From positions 2,914,001 to 2,978,000 of the forward strand of contig NZ_CP041696.1 in NCBI RefSeq assembly GCF_007362955.1: a stretch of DNA of 64,000 bases, read 5' to 3'. Shown one piece after another: positions 25,787 to 36,039 of this stretch. The number at the start of each line of letters is the position of its first letter. The stretch's first letter is position 1. The notes under the pieces were generated by a model, which did no database searches, was not told where the DNA came from, and saw only the letters and a program-made list of their open reading frames with translations. A program made the position numbers and the translations under genes. The stretch is from Lysinibacillus fusiformis. GTDB lineage: Bacteria > Bacillota > Bacilli > Bacillales_A > Planococcaceae.

Positions 25787-26557
25787 ATGAAAAAAATATT
25801 ATTTTTTGACGTAGATGGTACGCTTTACAACAGTGAGAAATTGTTACCTGCTTCTGCGAAAGAAGCGTTATTAGAAGCTCGGCGTAAAGGATATGAGATT
25901 GCAATTGCGACTGGACGTGCACCATTTATGATTCAATCTTTGCTAGAAGAGCTTGATATTCATACGTATGTGACATTTAACGGACAATATGTTGTCTATC
26001 AAGATGAGGTTGTCTATGCAAATGGTATTGCGCAAGAAGAATTAGAGAGTATTATTGCCTTTGGTGAAGCGCGCAATGAACCAGTTGTTTTTTTAGATGA
26101 CAAGCAAATGATTGCTTCGGTCGGAAATAATGATATGGTAGCGGCGAGCTTAAATACATTAAAGTATCCATACCCAGAATTAGACTCATCTTATTATATG
26201 CAGCACAATGTTTATCAAACACTGATCTTTATGGAAGAAAAAGATGAACCTTTGTATTGTGAGACATTCCCAAACGTACAGTTTGTACGCTGGCATCCAT
26301 ATTCTTGTGATATCTTGCCAAAAGGTGGGTCAAAGGCTGCGGGCATTGAAAAGTTACTTTCGAAAATGGGGCTAACATTAGATGATGCCATTGCTTTTGG
26401 AGATGGCATAAATGATATAGAAATGTTACAGGCTGTCGGTACGAGTGTAGCGATGGGGAATGGACATGAAAGAGCAAAGGCTGTTGCAACGCATATTGCT
26501 GAGCACGTAGATGAAGATGGACTTGCAAAAATGATGCAACTGTTAAAAATAATTTAA
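25787..26557 (+). CDS. Cof-type HAD-IIB phosphatase (YkrA-like)
   Basis: The 256-aa cytoplasmic protein has HAD motif I FFDVDGTL at residues 5-12, a threonine in IATGRAPF (motif II), a lysine in LPKGGSKAAGIEKLL (motif III) and FGDGINDIEML (motif IV), with a C2b cap between II and III. Cof-type enzymes dephosphorylate sugar phosphates, nucleotides or flavin precursors; the substrate here is open. The ATG at 25787 follows AAAGGA. Its place between rpoY-rnjA and def matches ykrA of B. subtilis. Confidence 0.88.
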   Translation: MKKILFFDVDGTLYNSEKLLPASAKEALLEARRKGYEIAIATGRAPFMIQSLLEELDIHTYVTFNGQYVVYQDEVVYANGIAQEELESIIAFGEARNEPVVFLDDKQMIASVGNNDMVAASLNTLKYPYPELDSSYYMQHNVYQTLIFMEEKDEPLYCETFPNVQFVRWHPYSCDILPKGGSKAAGIEKLLSKMGLTLDDAIAFGDGINDIEMLQAVGTSVAMGNGHERAKAVATHIAEHVDEDGLAKMMQLLKII

Positions 26558-26592
26558 TGATGCGTAGATATGGGTGCCGTTTTCTAAAATGG

Positions 26593-26638
26593 AAAAGCAA
26601 CTAGTCGAAGAGATTCTTCGAGCTAGTTGCTTTTTTTA
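26593..26638 (+). terminator. Terminator after the Cof phosphatase
   Basis: AAGCAACTAG-TCGAAGA pairs with TCTTCGA-GCTAGTTGCTT around a 3-nt loop and is followed by a T run. Confidence 0.85.
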
Positions 26639-26723
26639 GTACGTACTTATGAGTCAGTACTTACTTGAAGGCTTTTTTTATTGTCGGCAAATACTTCTTG
26701 TGATTTGGGGTATATAGATATTA

Positions 26724-26786
26724 GACGGATAGAAGTTAAAAAGTGATGGATAGAAGTCAGAAAGTGACGGATAGAAATAAAAAATG
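26724..26786. repeat. Tandem 21-bp repeat, three units
   Basis: Three consecutive 21-bp units start GACGGATAGAAG (26724), GATGGATAGAAG (26745) and GACGGATAGAAA (26766); the remainder of each unit is AT-rich and the third is the most degenerate. The array lies between the convergent Cof phosphatase and def genes and runs into the def terminator. Confidence 0.75.
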
Positions 26787-26808
26787 CAGCCTACAAAAGT
26801 AGGCTGCA
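26776..26808 (-). terminator. Terminator of def
   Basis: On the minus strand TGCAGCCTAC-N4-GTAGGCTGCA is followed by a T-rich run. It lies 9 bp after the def stop codon. Confidence 0.88.
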
Positions 26809-26816
26809 CGGCGCTT

Positions 26817-27374
26817 TTAGTCACGCTCATATGGTACAGAATTTGGAATATCAGCAAATGGATCTTTTTCGTTAATACGGTCGTAAAACATAACGCCGTT
26901 TAAATGATCTAATTCATGTTGGAATGCAATAGCGGCCAGGCCTTTAAGGCGCAATTTTTTTTCTTCGCCGTCAATTGTTTTGAACTTTACCGTAATACGG
27001 GCATAACGTGGCACATAACCAGGTACATTACGATCAACCGAAAGGCATCCTTCACCAGCAGCCATGTAAGTATTTTCTACAGAGTGGCTGACAATTTTCG
27101 GGTTAATCGCAGTGAAGCTCAATTGTTCGCCATTATCATCTTTCACATGAAGGGCAAACATGCGATGTAAACTATTTACTTGATTGGCAGCAAGTCCAAT
27201 GCCACCACGTAAATTATATTTTTCTGCAATTTCTGGATCTTGGCTGTTTTTTAGGTATTGAAGCATGTCTTCGGCAAGCTTTCTTGTTTCATCAGATAAA
27301 GGGAATTTAACTTCCTCAGCTTTTGTGCGTAAAGTGGGATGGCCTTCGCGAATAATATCATCCATTAAAATCAT
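26817..27374 (-). CDS. def: Peptide deformylase
   Basis: The 185-aa metalloenzyme removes the formyl group from nascent protein N-termini. All three motifs are visible: GIGLAANQV (I), EGCLSV (II, metal-ligand Cys) and QHELDHLNG (III, two His ligands). The length and the insertion pattern correspond to the type 2 deformylase of Bacillus (YkrB). AAAGGAAG precedes the ATG at 27374 at good spacing. It is monocistronic and convergent with the Cof phosphatase gene. Confidence 0.95.
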   Translation of the reverse strand: MILMDDIIREGHPTLRTKAEEVKFPLSDETRKLAEDMLQYLKNSQDPEIAEKYNLRGGIGLAANQVNSLHRMFALHVKDDNGEQLSFTAINPKIVSHSVENTYMAAGEGCLSVDRNVPGYVPRYARITVKFKTIDGEEKKLRLKGLAAIAFQHELDHLNGVMFYDRINEKDPFADIPNSVPYERD

Positions 27375-27670
27375 GTGTGAATCTTCCTTTCAATCACTTT
27401 GTATAGCTTTATTTACAAGTATACATCACGTTTCAGTACATTCACATGAAAAAACCATCATTTGATTAAACTTAAAATTATTTTTTGTTGTTATTAGATT
27501 GTTATGAACTAGGGTATTCTACTATTGATAATTATGTAGGAAAACGTTATATTAGTGCACTTAATTCAAGTTGTTGTAATACAGAAGTGATTTACAATAG
27601 ATACAGTATAGCACAGATTGGATATCTCTTTATGTTAGGAAAAATCTTTGTTTATAGCCGTAATATATGA

Positions 27671-27699
27671 TTGACCGACGATATTTTATTCAGTATACT
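27671..27699 (+). promoter_or_regulatory. Promoter of pdhABCD
   Basis: TTGACC (27671-27676) and TATACT (27694-27699) have a 17-bp spacer and lie 72 bp before pdhA. The rest of 27375-27670 is AT-rich with no gene; a frame at 27485-27670 lacks a ribosome site and looks spurious. Confidence 0.75.
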
Positions 27700-27767
27700 G
27701 AGTCCTGAGGATAAGTTGTATTAGTTGGAAAGTGATTTATTTTAATACAGTTGAAAGGGAGATGTGA

Positions 27768-28886
<1,119 letters not shown>

Positions 28887-28889
28887 CCT

Positions 28890-29867
28890 ATGGCACAAAT
28901 GACGATGATTCAAGCAATTACAGATGCACTTCGCACAGAATTAAAGAACGATGAAAACGTTCTTGTATTCGGAGAAGATGTGGGTGTCAACGGTGGGGTA
29001 TTCCGCGCAACTGAAGGCCTACAAAAAGAATTCGGTGTTGACCGCGTATTCGATACACCATTAGCAGAGTCTGGTATTGGTGGCCTAGCGATTGGTCTTT
29101 CTCTAGAAGGTTTCCGACCAGTTCCTGAAATTCAATTTTTCGGTTTCGTCTATGAAGTTATGGATTCAATCAGTGGTCAATTAGCACGTATGAGCTACCG
29201 TAGTGGTGGTGTATACAACGCTCCTGTAACAATCCGTTCACCATTTGGTGGTGGCGTACATACGCCAGAAATGCACTCAGATAGCTTAGAAAGTCTTATG
29301 ACAGCGCAACCAGGATTAACTGTTGTCGTACCATCTACACCATACGATGCAAAAGGCTTACTGATTTCGTCTATTCGTAATGATAATCCAGTAATTTTCT
29401 TAGAGCATTTAAAATTATATCGTTCGTTCCGTGAAGAGGTACCGGAGGAAGCATACACAATCCCATTAGGAAAAGCGGATGTAAAACGTGAAGGTAAAGA
29501 TTTAACAATCATTGCATATGGTCTAATGGTACATGAAAGCTTGAAGGCAGCAGAAGAACTAGAAAAAGAAGGTCACTCTGTTGAAGTGATTGATTTACGT
29601 ACAATTCAACCAATTGATATTGAAACAATCATTGCTTCAGTTGAAAAAACAGGTCGTGCAATTGTTGTTCAAGAAGCACAAAAACAAGCAGGTATTGCTG
29701 CGAATGTTGTAGCTGAAATTACAGAGCGTGCAATTTTAAGCTTAGAAGCACCTGTTCTTCGTGTAGCAGCACCAGATACAGTGTACCCATTCCCGCAAGC
29801 TGAAGGTGTTTGGTTACCGAACTACAAAGATGTAATGGAAACGGCGAAAAAAGTTTTAACATTCTAA
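28890..29867 (+). CDS. pdhB: Pyruvate dehydrogenase E1 beta
   Basis: The 325-aa E1 beta subunit has the transketolase pyrimidine-binding region ([21 protein letters not shown]; the glutamate activates ThDP) and the C-terminal domain [18 protein letters not shown]. It starts 3 bp after the pdhA stop codon with GAAGGAG as ribosome site, so equimolar co-translation is expected. Confidence 0.96.
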   Translation: MAQMTMIQAITDALRTELKNDENVLVFGEDVGVNGGVFRATEGLQKEFGVDRVFDTPLAESGIGGLAIGLSLEGFRPVPEIQFFGFVYEVMDSISGQLARMSYRSGGVYNAPVTIRSPFGGGVHTPEMHSDSLESLMTAQPGLTVVVPSTPYDAKGLLISSIRNDNPVIFLEHLKLYRSFREEVPEEAYTIPLGKADVKREGKDLTIIAYGLMVHESLKAAEELEKEGHSVEVIDLRTIQPIDIETIIASVEKTGRAIVVQEAQKQAGIAANVVAEITERAILSLEAPVLRVAAPDTVYPFPQAEGVWLPNYKDVMETAKKVLTF

Positions 29868-29914
29868 TGTAGCTTGCAAATTTGATGAATAGCAAAGAGA
29901 AAGGATGGGTACAC

Positions 29915-31249
29915 ATGGCATTTGAATTCAGATTACCTGATATTGGAGAGGGTATTCACGAAGGAGAAATCGTAAAATGGTTCGTTAAAGCTGGGGATAC
30001 AGTGAAAGAAGACGATATTCTTTGTGAAGTACAAAATGATAAAGCGGTTGTAGAGATTCCGTCACCAGTAGAAGGAAAAGTAGAGGAAGTATTGGTAAAT
30101 GAAGGTACGGTTGCTGTTGTTGGCGATGTATTAATTCGTTTAGATGCTCCTGGTTACGAAGATTTAAAATTAAAAGGTGACGACCATGCAGAAGCAAAAA
30201 CTGAAGCTCAAGTACAGGCGACTGCAGAAGCTGGTCAGGATGTAGCTAAAGCACCTGCTAAGGAAGAAACTACGGTAACAGAAGAGGCGACAGTAAAAGA
30301 ACAAACTCCTGATAGTACAAAACGTATCATCGCTATGCCTTCAGTACGAAAATTTGCTCGAGACAATGATGTAAATATTCGTGAAGTTGCAGGTACTGGC
30401 AAAAATGGTCGTATTCTAAAAGAAGATATCGAGAATTTCTTAAATGGCGGTGGAGCAATTCAAGCTGAGGAAGCACCAGCTGTGGCAGAAGAAGCTACTG
30501 CGAAACAAGAGATAGCGCAAGCAGCTCCTGTGGTTCTTGAAGGTGAATTCCCAGAGACACGTGAAAAAATGTCTGGTATTCGAAAAGCGATTGCAAAAGC
30601 GATGGTACACTCGAAACAAACGGCTCCTCATGTTACACTAATGGATGAAGTCGATGTGACAGCACTTGTAGCACATCGCAAAAAATTCAAAGATATCGCT
30701 GCTGAAAAAGGTGTGAAATTAACGTACTTACCATACGTAGTAAAAGCGCTTATTTCAACGTTACGCGAATTCCCAGAATTTAACCGCTCATTAGATGATG
30801 CAACACAAGAAATTATTCAAAAGCATTACTACAATATTGGTATTGCGGCAGATACAGAAAAAGGTTTACTTGTACCAGTTATTAAACATGCTGATCGTAA
30901 ATCAGTATTTGCAGTATCAAATGAAATTAATGAACTAGCGACAAAAGCCCGCGATGGCAAGCTTGCTCAACATGAAATGAAAGGTGCATCCATGTCTATC
31001 ACGAATATCGGCTCGGCAGGAGGACAATGGTTCACACCAGTTATTAATCATCCTGAAGTCGCAATTTTAGGTATTGGTCGAATTTCAGAGAAACCTGTAA
31101 TAAAAAATGGTGAAATTGTAGCTGCACCTGTGTTAGCATTATCATTGAGCTTTGATCATCGCATGATCGATGGAGCCACTGCGCAAAATGCTTTAAATCA
31201 CTTAAAGCGTTTGTTAAGTGAGCCAGAATTATTATTAATGGAGGCGTAA
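29915..31249 (+). CDS. pdhC: Dihydrolipoyl acetyltransferase (E2)
   Basis: The 444-aa E2 has one lipoyl domain (residues 1-80, lipoylated K43 in QNDKAVVE), an Ala/Glu/Thr-rich linker, a peripheral-subunit-binding domain (about 132-168, [15 protein letters not shown]), a second linker and the acetyltransferase core with catalytic DHRMIDGA. I chose the ATG at 29915, preceded by AAAGGATGG; an in-frame TTG at 29882 lies in the intergenic region. It forms the structural core of the complex. Confidence 0.95.
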   Translation: MAFEFRLPDIGEGIHEGEIVKWFVKAGDTVKEDDILCEVQNDKAVVEIPSPVEGKVEEVLVNEGTVAVVGDVLIRLDAPGYEDLKLKGDDHAEAKTEAQVQATAEAGQDVAKAPAKEETTVTEEATVKEQTPDSTKRIIAMPSVRKFARDNDVNIREVAGTGKNGRILKEDIENFLNGGGAIQAEEAPAVAEEATAKQEIAQAAPVVLEGEFPETREKMSGIRKAIAKAMVHSKQTAPHVTLMDEVDVTALVAHRKKFKDIAAEKGVKLTYLPYVVKALISTLREFPEFNRSLDDATQEIIQKHYYNIGIAADTEKGLLVPVIKHADRKSVFAVSNEINELATKARDGKLAQHEMKGASMSITNIGSAGGQWFTPVINHPEVAILGIGRISEKPVIKNGEIVAAPVLALSLSFDHRMIDGATAQNALNHLKRLLSEPELLLMEA

Positions 31250-31254
31250 CAAAA

Positions 31255-32670
31255 ATGGTAGTAGGAGATTTCCCAATCGAAACAGATACTCTTGTCATTG
31301 GTTCAGGTCCTGGAGGATATGTTGCAGCAATTCGCGCGGCACAAACTGGCCAAAAAGTAACAATCGTTGAAAAAAATGTAATTGGTGGTGTGTGCTTAAA
31401 CGTAGGTTGTATCCCATCAAAAGCATTAATTTCAGTAGGTCACCGTTTTGAACAAGCTAAGCATTCAGATGACATGGGTATCGTCGCTTCTGACGTGAAA
31501 TTAGACTTCGCAAAAGCACAAGCATTTAAAGACAGCGTTGTTAAAAAATTAACTGGCGGTGTTGAAGGCTTACTTAAAGGCAATAAAGTTGAAATTGTAC
31601 AAGGTGAAGCTTATTTCGTAGACGCTCATTCAGTGCGTATCATCAATGGTGAATCTGCTCAAACTTACACATTTAACAATGTGATTTTAGCAACAGGTTC
31701 TCGCCCAGTTGAAATTCCAACATTTAAATTCACAGATCGTGTACTAAACTCTACTGGCGCACTTTCTTTACAAGAAGTACCTGGTAAATTAGTCGTTATC
31801 GGTGGAGGTTATATTGGTACAGAGCTAGGCTCAGCTTTCGCTAACCTTGGTTCACAAGTAACAATTATTGAAGGTGGCAAAGATATTTTAGCTGGCTTCG
31901 AAAAACAAATGACACAAATCGTGAAAAAAGGCCTGAAAAAGAAAGGCGTTGAAATTGAAGTAAACGCATCTGCAAAAGGCGTTGAAGAAACAGAAAACGG
32001 CGTAGTGGTAACATATGAAGTAGGCGGAGAAGAGAAAAAAGTTGAAGCTGATTATGTATTAGTTACCGTTGGTCGTCGTCCAAATACAGATGAAATGGGT
32101 CTTGCTGAAATCGGTGTTGAATTCGGTGAACGCGGTCTTATTAATGTCGACAAACAATGCCGTACAAATATCTCAAACATCTATGCAATTGGTGATATCG
32201 TAGCTGGTCCTCAGCTTGCACATAAAGCTTCTTATGAAGGTAAAGTTGCTGCTGAAGCAATCGCTGGTGAAAAATCAATCGTTGATTATTTAGCTGTTCC
32301 TGCTGTATGCTTCACAGATCCAGAAATGGCTACTGTTGGTTACAATGAAGATCAAGCTAAAGCAGAAGGTATTGAATATACTGCAGCGAAATTCCCATTT
32401 GCAGCAAATGGTCGTGCTCTTGCATTGAACCAATCAGAAGGATTCGTAAAACTAGTAGCTCGTAAAGAAGACGGCTTATTAATTGGTGCTCAAATTGTTG
32501 GTGCTGGTGCATCAGATATGATCGCTGAAATGGGCTTAGCAATTGAAGGCGGCATGACTGCTGAAGATATTTCATTAACGATTCACGCTCACCCAACATT
32601 AGGTGAAATCACAATGGAAACTGCTGAAGTTTTACTAGGCAACCCAATCCATATTTTAACTAAAAAATAA
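31255..32670 (+). CDS. pdhD: Dihydrolipoyl dehydrogenase (E3)
   Basis: The 471-aa flavoprotein reoxidises the E2 lipoyl group with NAD+. It shows FAD-binding [13 protein letters not shown], redox-active disulfide [17 protein letters not shown]-binding [13 protein letters not shown] and the C-terminal catalytic HAHPTLGE. There is no N-terminal lipoyl domain. It starts 5 bp after pdhC with GGAGG upstream, and is the last gene of the operon before a terminator. The same E3 usually also serves 2-oxoglutarate dehydrogenase. Confidence 0.96.
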   Translation: MVVGDFPIETDTLVIGSGPGGYVAAIRAAQTGQKVTIVEKNVIGGVCLNVGCIPSKALISVGHRFEQAKHSDDMGIVASDVKLDFAKAQAFKDSVVKKLTGGVEGLLKGNKVEIVQGEAYFVDAHSVRIINGESAQTYTFNNVILATGSRPVEIPTFKFTDRVLNSTGALSLQEVPGKLVVIGGGYIGTELGSAFANLGSQVTIIEGGKDILAGFEKQMTQIVKKGLKKKGVEIEVNASAKGVEETENGVVVTYEVGGEEKKVEADYVLVTVGRRPNTDEMGLAEIGVEFGERGLINVDKQCRTNISNIYAIGDIVAGPQLAHKASYEGKVAAEAIAGEKSIVDYLAVPAVCFTDPEMATVGYNEDQAKAEGIEYTAAKFPFAANGRALALNQSEGFVKLVARKEDGLLIGAQIVGAGASDMIAEMGLAIEGGMTAEDISLTIHAHPTLGEITMETAEVLLGNPIHILTKK

Positions 32671-32679
32671 TAACTAACT

Positions 32680-32725
32680 AAAACCCTCTTATTTTATCGA
32701 GCATTCGATCAAATAAGAGGGTTTT
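32680..32725 (+). terminator. Terminator of the pdh operon
   Basis: AAAACCCTCTTATTT and AAATAAGAGGGTTTT form a 15-bp stem; the loop contains a smaller ATCGA/TCGAT stem. Confidence 0.88.
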
Positions 32726-32793
32726 GTATGTAAAAAATTATTTAATAATGTTTTCTAAGTTAAAAACCATTATCGGTATATGGAGATACCTAC

Positions 32794-32958
32794 ATGTTAG
32801 ATAAATTTAATACATATATCGTGCTAGCGCAAGATGAGCTTCCGCAACAAAATAATGGTAATATATGGTACGTGGTGAGGGCAGTCATTTTAATACTTGC
32901 TATCATACTCTATTACATGATGAACAAGAAAAATCAGGAGGCACAAAAAAGAGGTTAG
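32794..32958 (+). CDS. Small single-helix membrane protein, 54 aa
   Basis: A 54-codon frame from the ATG at 32794 to TAG at 32956-32958 encodes a short polar N-terminus with Gln/Asn (DELPQQNNGN), one strong transmembrane helix (VRAVILILAIILYYMM) and a basic tail (NKKNQEAQKRG). GGAGA lies 7 bp upstream, within a small GGTAT/ATACC hairpin. It sits between the pdh terminator and another terminator at 33034, which fits a real small gene. No family is recognised. Confidence 0.55.
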   Translation: MLDKFNTYIVLAQDELPQQNNGNIWYVVRAVILILAIILYYMMNKKNQEAQKRG

Positions 32959-33033
32959 TTGAGAAGTCAAAAGTTAGTGATAGTTGCCGAAAATGGATTA
33001 CATTTAACATAAGTTTCGTGACTGTTGTCACAT

Positions 33034-33075
33034 AGGGGGTGCCTTTCAAATGATTTTTGAGACACCTCCTTTTTA
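33034..33075 (+). terminator. Terminator upstream of the SDR gene
   Basis: AGGGGGTG near the start pairs with CACCTCCT, with an inner TCAAA/TTTGA stem, followed by five Ts. It shares 19 identical bases in its core with the terminator at 48374-48416. Confidence 0.75.
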
Positions 33076-33156
33076 TGTTGGATAAGACATAAAATTCAGG
33101 AAATTATGTAACAGATACTATATAATAGAAATGAATCGTATATTTGGAGGTAGAGT

Positions 33157-33939
33157 ATGGAACTTAATTTAAATGATAAGGTTGCTATTATTACTGGCTC
33201 TAGTAAAGGAATTGGCTATTATACTGCGATGCAGCTTGTTAAAGAAGGAGCGAAGGTTGTCCTTTGTGCAAGAGGCGAGAAGCAATTACAAGTAGCAGCA
33301 GGTTGTATTAAAAACGAAACGGGCGAGGATGTTTTATTCGTGCCGACTGATATTACAAAAGAAAAAGATTGTAAAAATCTGATTGATCGTACGATTGAGC
33401 ATTATGGGCGTATTGATATTGTCATTAATAACGCTGGTACAGCATCAGCAAATCCATTTGAAGATGTTAGCAGTGAAGTATGGCAGTCTGATTTAGACTT
33501 AAAGGTGTTTGGTGCCATCAATTGTTCGAAATATGCCGTGCCCCATATGCGTAAAGTCGGTGGGGGGGCAATTGTTAACGTAACAGCTGTTATGGCAAAA
33601 ACGCCACCAGCTAGTTCGCTTCCGACCACTGTCAGTCGTGCAGCAGGACTTGCGCTAACGAAGGCTATGAGCAAAGACTTAGGAAAAGATAATATTCGTG
33701 TAAATTCGGTTTGTATTGGCTTAATTCGCAGTGATCAAATCGAGAATCGATGGAAAAGCGAAGCGTCTAATCTATCATGGGACGATTATTCTCGGAAGAT
33801 TGGCCAATCGATTCCACTGGGGCGTGTCGGCGATACACAGGAAGCAGCAAATGTTATTACTTTTTTAGTATCAGATGCTGCGAGCTATGTGACAGGAACG
33901 TCTGTTAATATCGATGGTGGTTCGGGACACGCATTATAA
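33157..33939 (+). CDS. SDR-family protein with substituted catalytic tetrad
   Basis: The 260-aa protein has a full short-chain dehydrogenase fold: cofactor loop TGSSKGIG (residues 13-20), NNAG near 90, and a C-terminal VTGTSVNIDGG. It is nearest to FabG-like 3-oxoacyl reductases by general layout. The active site is unusual: the normal Tyr-x-x-x-Lys is Thr157 and Arg161 (LPTTVSRAAG), the catalytic Ser position is Ala144 (NVTAV), and the Asn of the tetrad appears to be Lys. Cofactor binding should persist, but ordinary SDR chemistry should not. It has a good GGAGG ribosome site and looks intact, so it is not a decaying gene. Confidence 0.8.
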   Translation: MELNLNDKVAIITGSSKGIGYYTAMQLVKEGAKVVLCARGEKQLQVAAGCIKNETGEDVLFVPTDITKEKDCKNLIDRTIEHYGRIDIVINNAGTASANPFEDVSSEVWQSDLDLKVFGAINCSKYAVPHMRKVGGGAIVNVTAVMAKTPPASSLPTTVSRAAGLALTKAMSKDLGKDNIRVNSVCIGLIRSDQIENRWKSEASNLSWDDYSRKIGQSIPLGRVGDTQEAANVITFLVSDAASYVTGTSVNIDGGSGHAL

Positions 33940-33946
33940 AAATCAT

Positions 33947-33990
33947 AACCTACATAAAGAGACAATATTCTTCTTTGTGTAGGTTTTTTT
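33947..33990 (+). terminator. Terminator after the SDR gene
   Basis: AACCTACATAAAGA pairs with TTCTTTGTGTAGGTT, followed by a T run. Confidence 0.85.
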
Positions 33991-34067
33991 CTATTGTTTT
34001 TCTAAAATTATAATAGACAGAAAATTCCCGCACATGTAGAATGGACGTGGGGGGTGAAAAGTGGTAA

Positions 34068-34505
34068 ATGTTGAACGAAAATTTTACTGCTGTGTTAATG
34101 AGGGTTGTTCGAATTATTGTCCAGATAGGGATACTAAATATTTTTTATTATATGGGCGTTGGTATTGTGTCTTTATTGCATCTGCCTCTTCCTGGAAGTG
34201 TAATTGGGTTACTGCTATTAGCCCTTTCGCTCAATTTCAAAATCATTAAAGTAGAATACATTCAAGATGGCGCTGGTTTTTTAATTGGTATATTAACATT
34301 ATTTTTCATTCCCGCAACAGTAGGGGTGATTGACTATCCAGAACTTTGGTCAAAGACTGGTCTACTTATTATTTTAGCTGTTATCGCTAGTACATTAGTT
34401 TCTATTTATATTACTGGTTTGCTTTGCCAATTCATCGAGAAAAAAGAGGCGGCTAAAAAAGAAGCCATTGTAGAAGAGGGAGAGGGGGAATTAACCGTTG
34501 ACTGA
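34068..34505 (+). CDS. lrgA: CidA/LrgA-family holin-like membrane protein
   Basis: The 145-aa protein has four predicted helices and the CidA/LrgA family core LPLPGSVIGLLLLALSL. A charged tail (EKKEAAKKEAIVEEGEGE) ends the protein. Members act with LrgB partners either in control of murein hydrolases and cell lysis or, as shown for some Bacillus pairs, in pyruvate uptake. Given the pyruvate-linked genes nearby both readings are open. GGGGGG precedes the ATG. It overlaps the downstream lrgB-like gene by 8 bp. Confidence 0.85.
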   Translation: MLNENFTAVLMRVVRIIVQIGILNIFYYMGVGIVSLLHLPLPGSVIGLLLLALSLNFKIIKVEYIQDGAGFLIGILTLFFIPATVGVIDYPELWSKTGLLIILAVIASTLVSIYITGLLCQFIEKKEAAKKEAIVEEGEGELTVD

Positions 34506-35175
34506 GATAATTGTCGTATTGGGCACAATTGCTTTATTCTATTTGTTGACAAAACTTTATCAGCGTTTCCCATATCCTTACATGATTCCATTAGTAACGA
34601 CAACATTACTCAGTATAGTGATTTTATTGGTATTTGATATTCCATATGCTACGTATATGGAGGGGGGAGAATGGCTTCAGAAAATGTTAGGACCTGCTGT
34701 AGTAGCACTTGCTTATCCACTATACAATCAGCGTGCTATTATTATGAAGTACAAGATTTCAATTTTGTCGGGAATTGCCATTGCGATGGTAACAGGTTTA
34801 GTAACAATCTTTATGATGTTAAAATGGATTGGGGTTAGTGAAAGTTGGTTGTTAACGACATTGCCTAAATCTTTGACAACACCTGTTGGGATGCAAGTTA
34901 GTGAGACGATAGGTGGTATTCCACCACTAACTGCTGTGTTCGTAATGATAGCGGGATTTGTAGGAGCTATTATCGGACCATTAGTTATTAAATATGGCAA
35001 AATTGAATCATCTGTCAGTCGAGGCGTAGCAGTAGGAAGTGCCTCACACGGTGTAGGACTTGTCAAATTGAAAGATTACGGCGAGCAGGAATTATCTGTC
35101 GGATCCTTGTCAATGGGCTTAACGGCGATTATAGGGGCATTTTTGTGCCCACTCTTTGTTTATTTATTTATGTGA
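34498..35175 (+). CDS. lrgB: LrgB-family membrane protein
   Basis: The 225-aa protein has about six or seven helices and the LrgB hallmarks PKSLTTPVGMQVSETIGGIPPLTAVFVMIAG and GVAVGSASHGVGLVKL. It is the partner of the CidA-like protein. Translation appears to begin at TTG 34498, which overlaps the end of lrgA and has GAGGGGG just upstream; no in-frame ATG near the N-terminus fits the family length. Assignment to lysis control or pyruvate transport cannot be made from sequence. Confidence 0.88.
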   Translation: MTEIIVVLGTIALFYLLTKLYQRFPYPYMIPLVTTTLLSIVILLVFDIPYATYMEGGEWLQKMLGPAVVALAYPLYNQRAIIMKYKISILSGIAIAMVTGLVTIFMMLKWIGVSESWLLTTLPKSLTTPVGMQVSETIGGIPPLTAVFVMIAGFVGAIIGPLVIKYGKIESSVSRGVAVGSASHGVGLVKLKDYGEQELSVGSLSMGLTAIIGAFLCPLFVYLFM

Positions 35176-35218
35176 AAAAGGCTATATACAGAAGGGAATC
35201 TGTATATAGCCTTTTTTT
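35175..35218. terminator. Bidirectional terminator between lrgB and the methyltransferase
   Basis: AAAAAGGCTATATACAG and CTGTATATAGCCTTTTTTT form a 16-bp stem with T runs on both strands. Confidence 0.9.
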
Positions 35219-35813
35219 AACTTTTTTCTATAATAAATTGAATGGTATGAGCAAGCCCTGTATGCAAAATACCTTCATTTCTCACCTGCTCTCCTGTGAA
35301 AAAGTGCAAAATTTTATGCGATTGACACCAAGAAAGTACATCAATTGGGTCATATAAAAATTCTAGCTGATTGGGTCCACCTGATGCATAAGGAAGTTGA
35401 TATATAGAATATAATTCCATCATAATTAGCCCACCAGGTTTCACGGAATCAATGATACGTTTAAAAATGTCATGCTGATGTTCTACATGAAAATGACCAA
35501 AAACCATAATGGCAGCATCGAAGATTTCCACAGGTATTTCATCTTGGAGTAAGTCAGTGAGTTGTGTTTCCACAATAACGTCATGCCTTTTTGCAAGTTG
35601 TTGTGTTTTCTCGAGACCACTTTGTGCATAATCAAAGGCTGTAACAGTATGCCCCTCAGCCGCTAAAAAAACGGCATTGCGTCCTTCGCCCTCTGCATAA
35701 GCAGCTAAGTTTGGACAGTTTTTAAGGTAATCAGCATAATCTTTTATAAAGGTATTTGGCTGTTCACCGTATACATATTCTAAATTTTGAAATCGTTTAT
35801 CCCATGAATTCAT
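35217..35813 (-). CDS. Class I SAM-dependent methyltransferase (TehB-like)
   Basis: The 198-aa protein has the Rossmann-type methyltransferase pattern. The glycine-rich SAM loop reads YAEGEGRNAVFLA (residues about 37-51), followed by VTAFDYAQSGLEKTQQLA, FDAAIMVFGHF and the post-II stretch VKPGGLIMMELY. It resembles TehB-like or small-molecule methyltransferases; the substrate is unknown. It is a single gene on the minus strand convergent with lrgAB. Confidence 0.82.
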   Translation of the reverse strand: MNSWDKRFQNLEYVYGEQPNTFIKDYADYLKNCPNLAAYAEGEGRNAVFLAAEGHTVTAFDYAQSGLEKTQQLAKRHDVIVETQLTDLLQDEIPVEIFDAAIMVFGHFHVEHQHDIFKRIIDSVKPGGLIMMELYSIYQLPYASGGPNQLEFLYDPIDVLSWCQSHKILHFFTGEQVRNEGILHTGLAHTIQFIIEKS

Positions 35814-35918
35814 CCAATCACTCCTTTATCTTTATTGTAGGTAAAGTGTCCATTGAAATCGAGTTTTTTGTTCAATGCCAGATCAAGTAAGTTGGAATAT
35901 TTTATTTAAAAGGTTGGA

Positions 35919-35955
35919 TGCAACTTAGTTAGTAAGGTATGCAACCACTAGTTGC
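35919..35955 (+). promoter_or_regulatory. Repeated TGCAAC half-sites upstream of the XRE gene
   Basis: TGCAAC occurs at 35919-35924 and 35940-35945, 21 bp apart, with an inverted AGTTGC at 35950-35955. They lie about 85 bp upstream of the adjacent xre gene and may be its autoregulatory operators. Confidence 0.35.
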
Positions 35956-36039
35956 GAAATGGCAAACAATAACTTCTAGTGAAATATGTGTGGAAATTTT
36001 ATGATTTATTCAGGATCATAAAATATGGGGGGAAGTTCT

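Noticed and set aside
27485-27670. A 61-codon frame between def and pdhA
   Set aside because: No Shine-Dalgarno sequence, low-complexity AT-rich codons and no recognisable domain; more likely chance.
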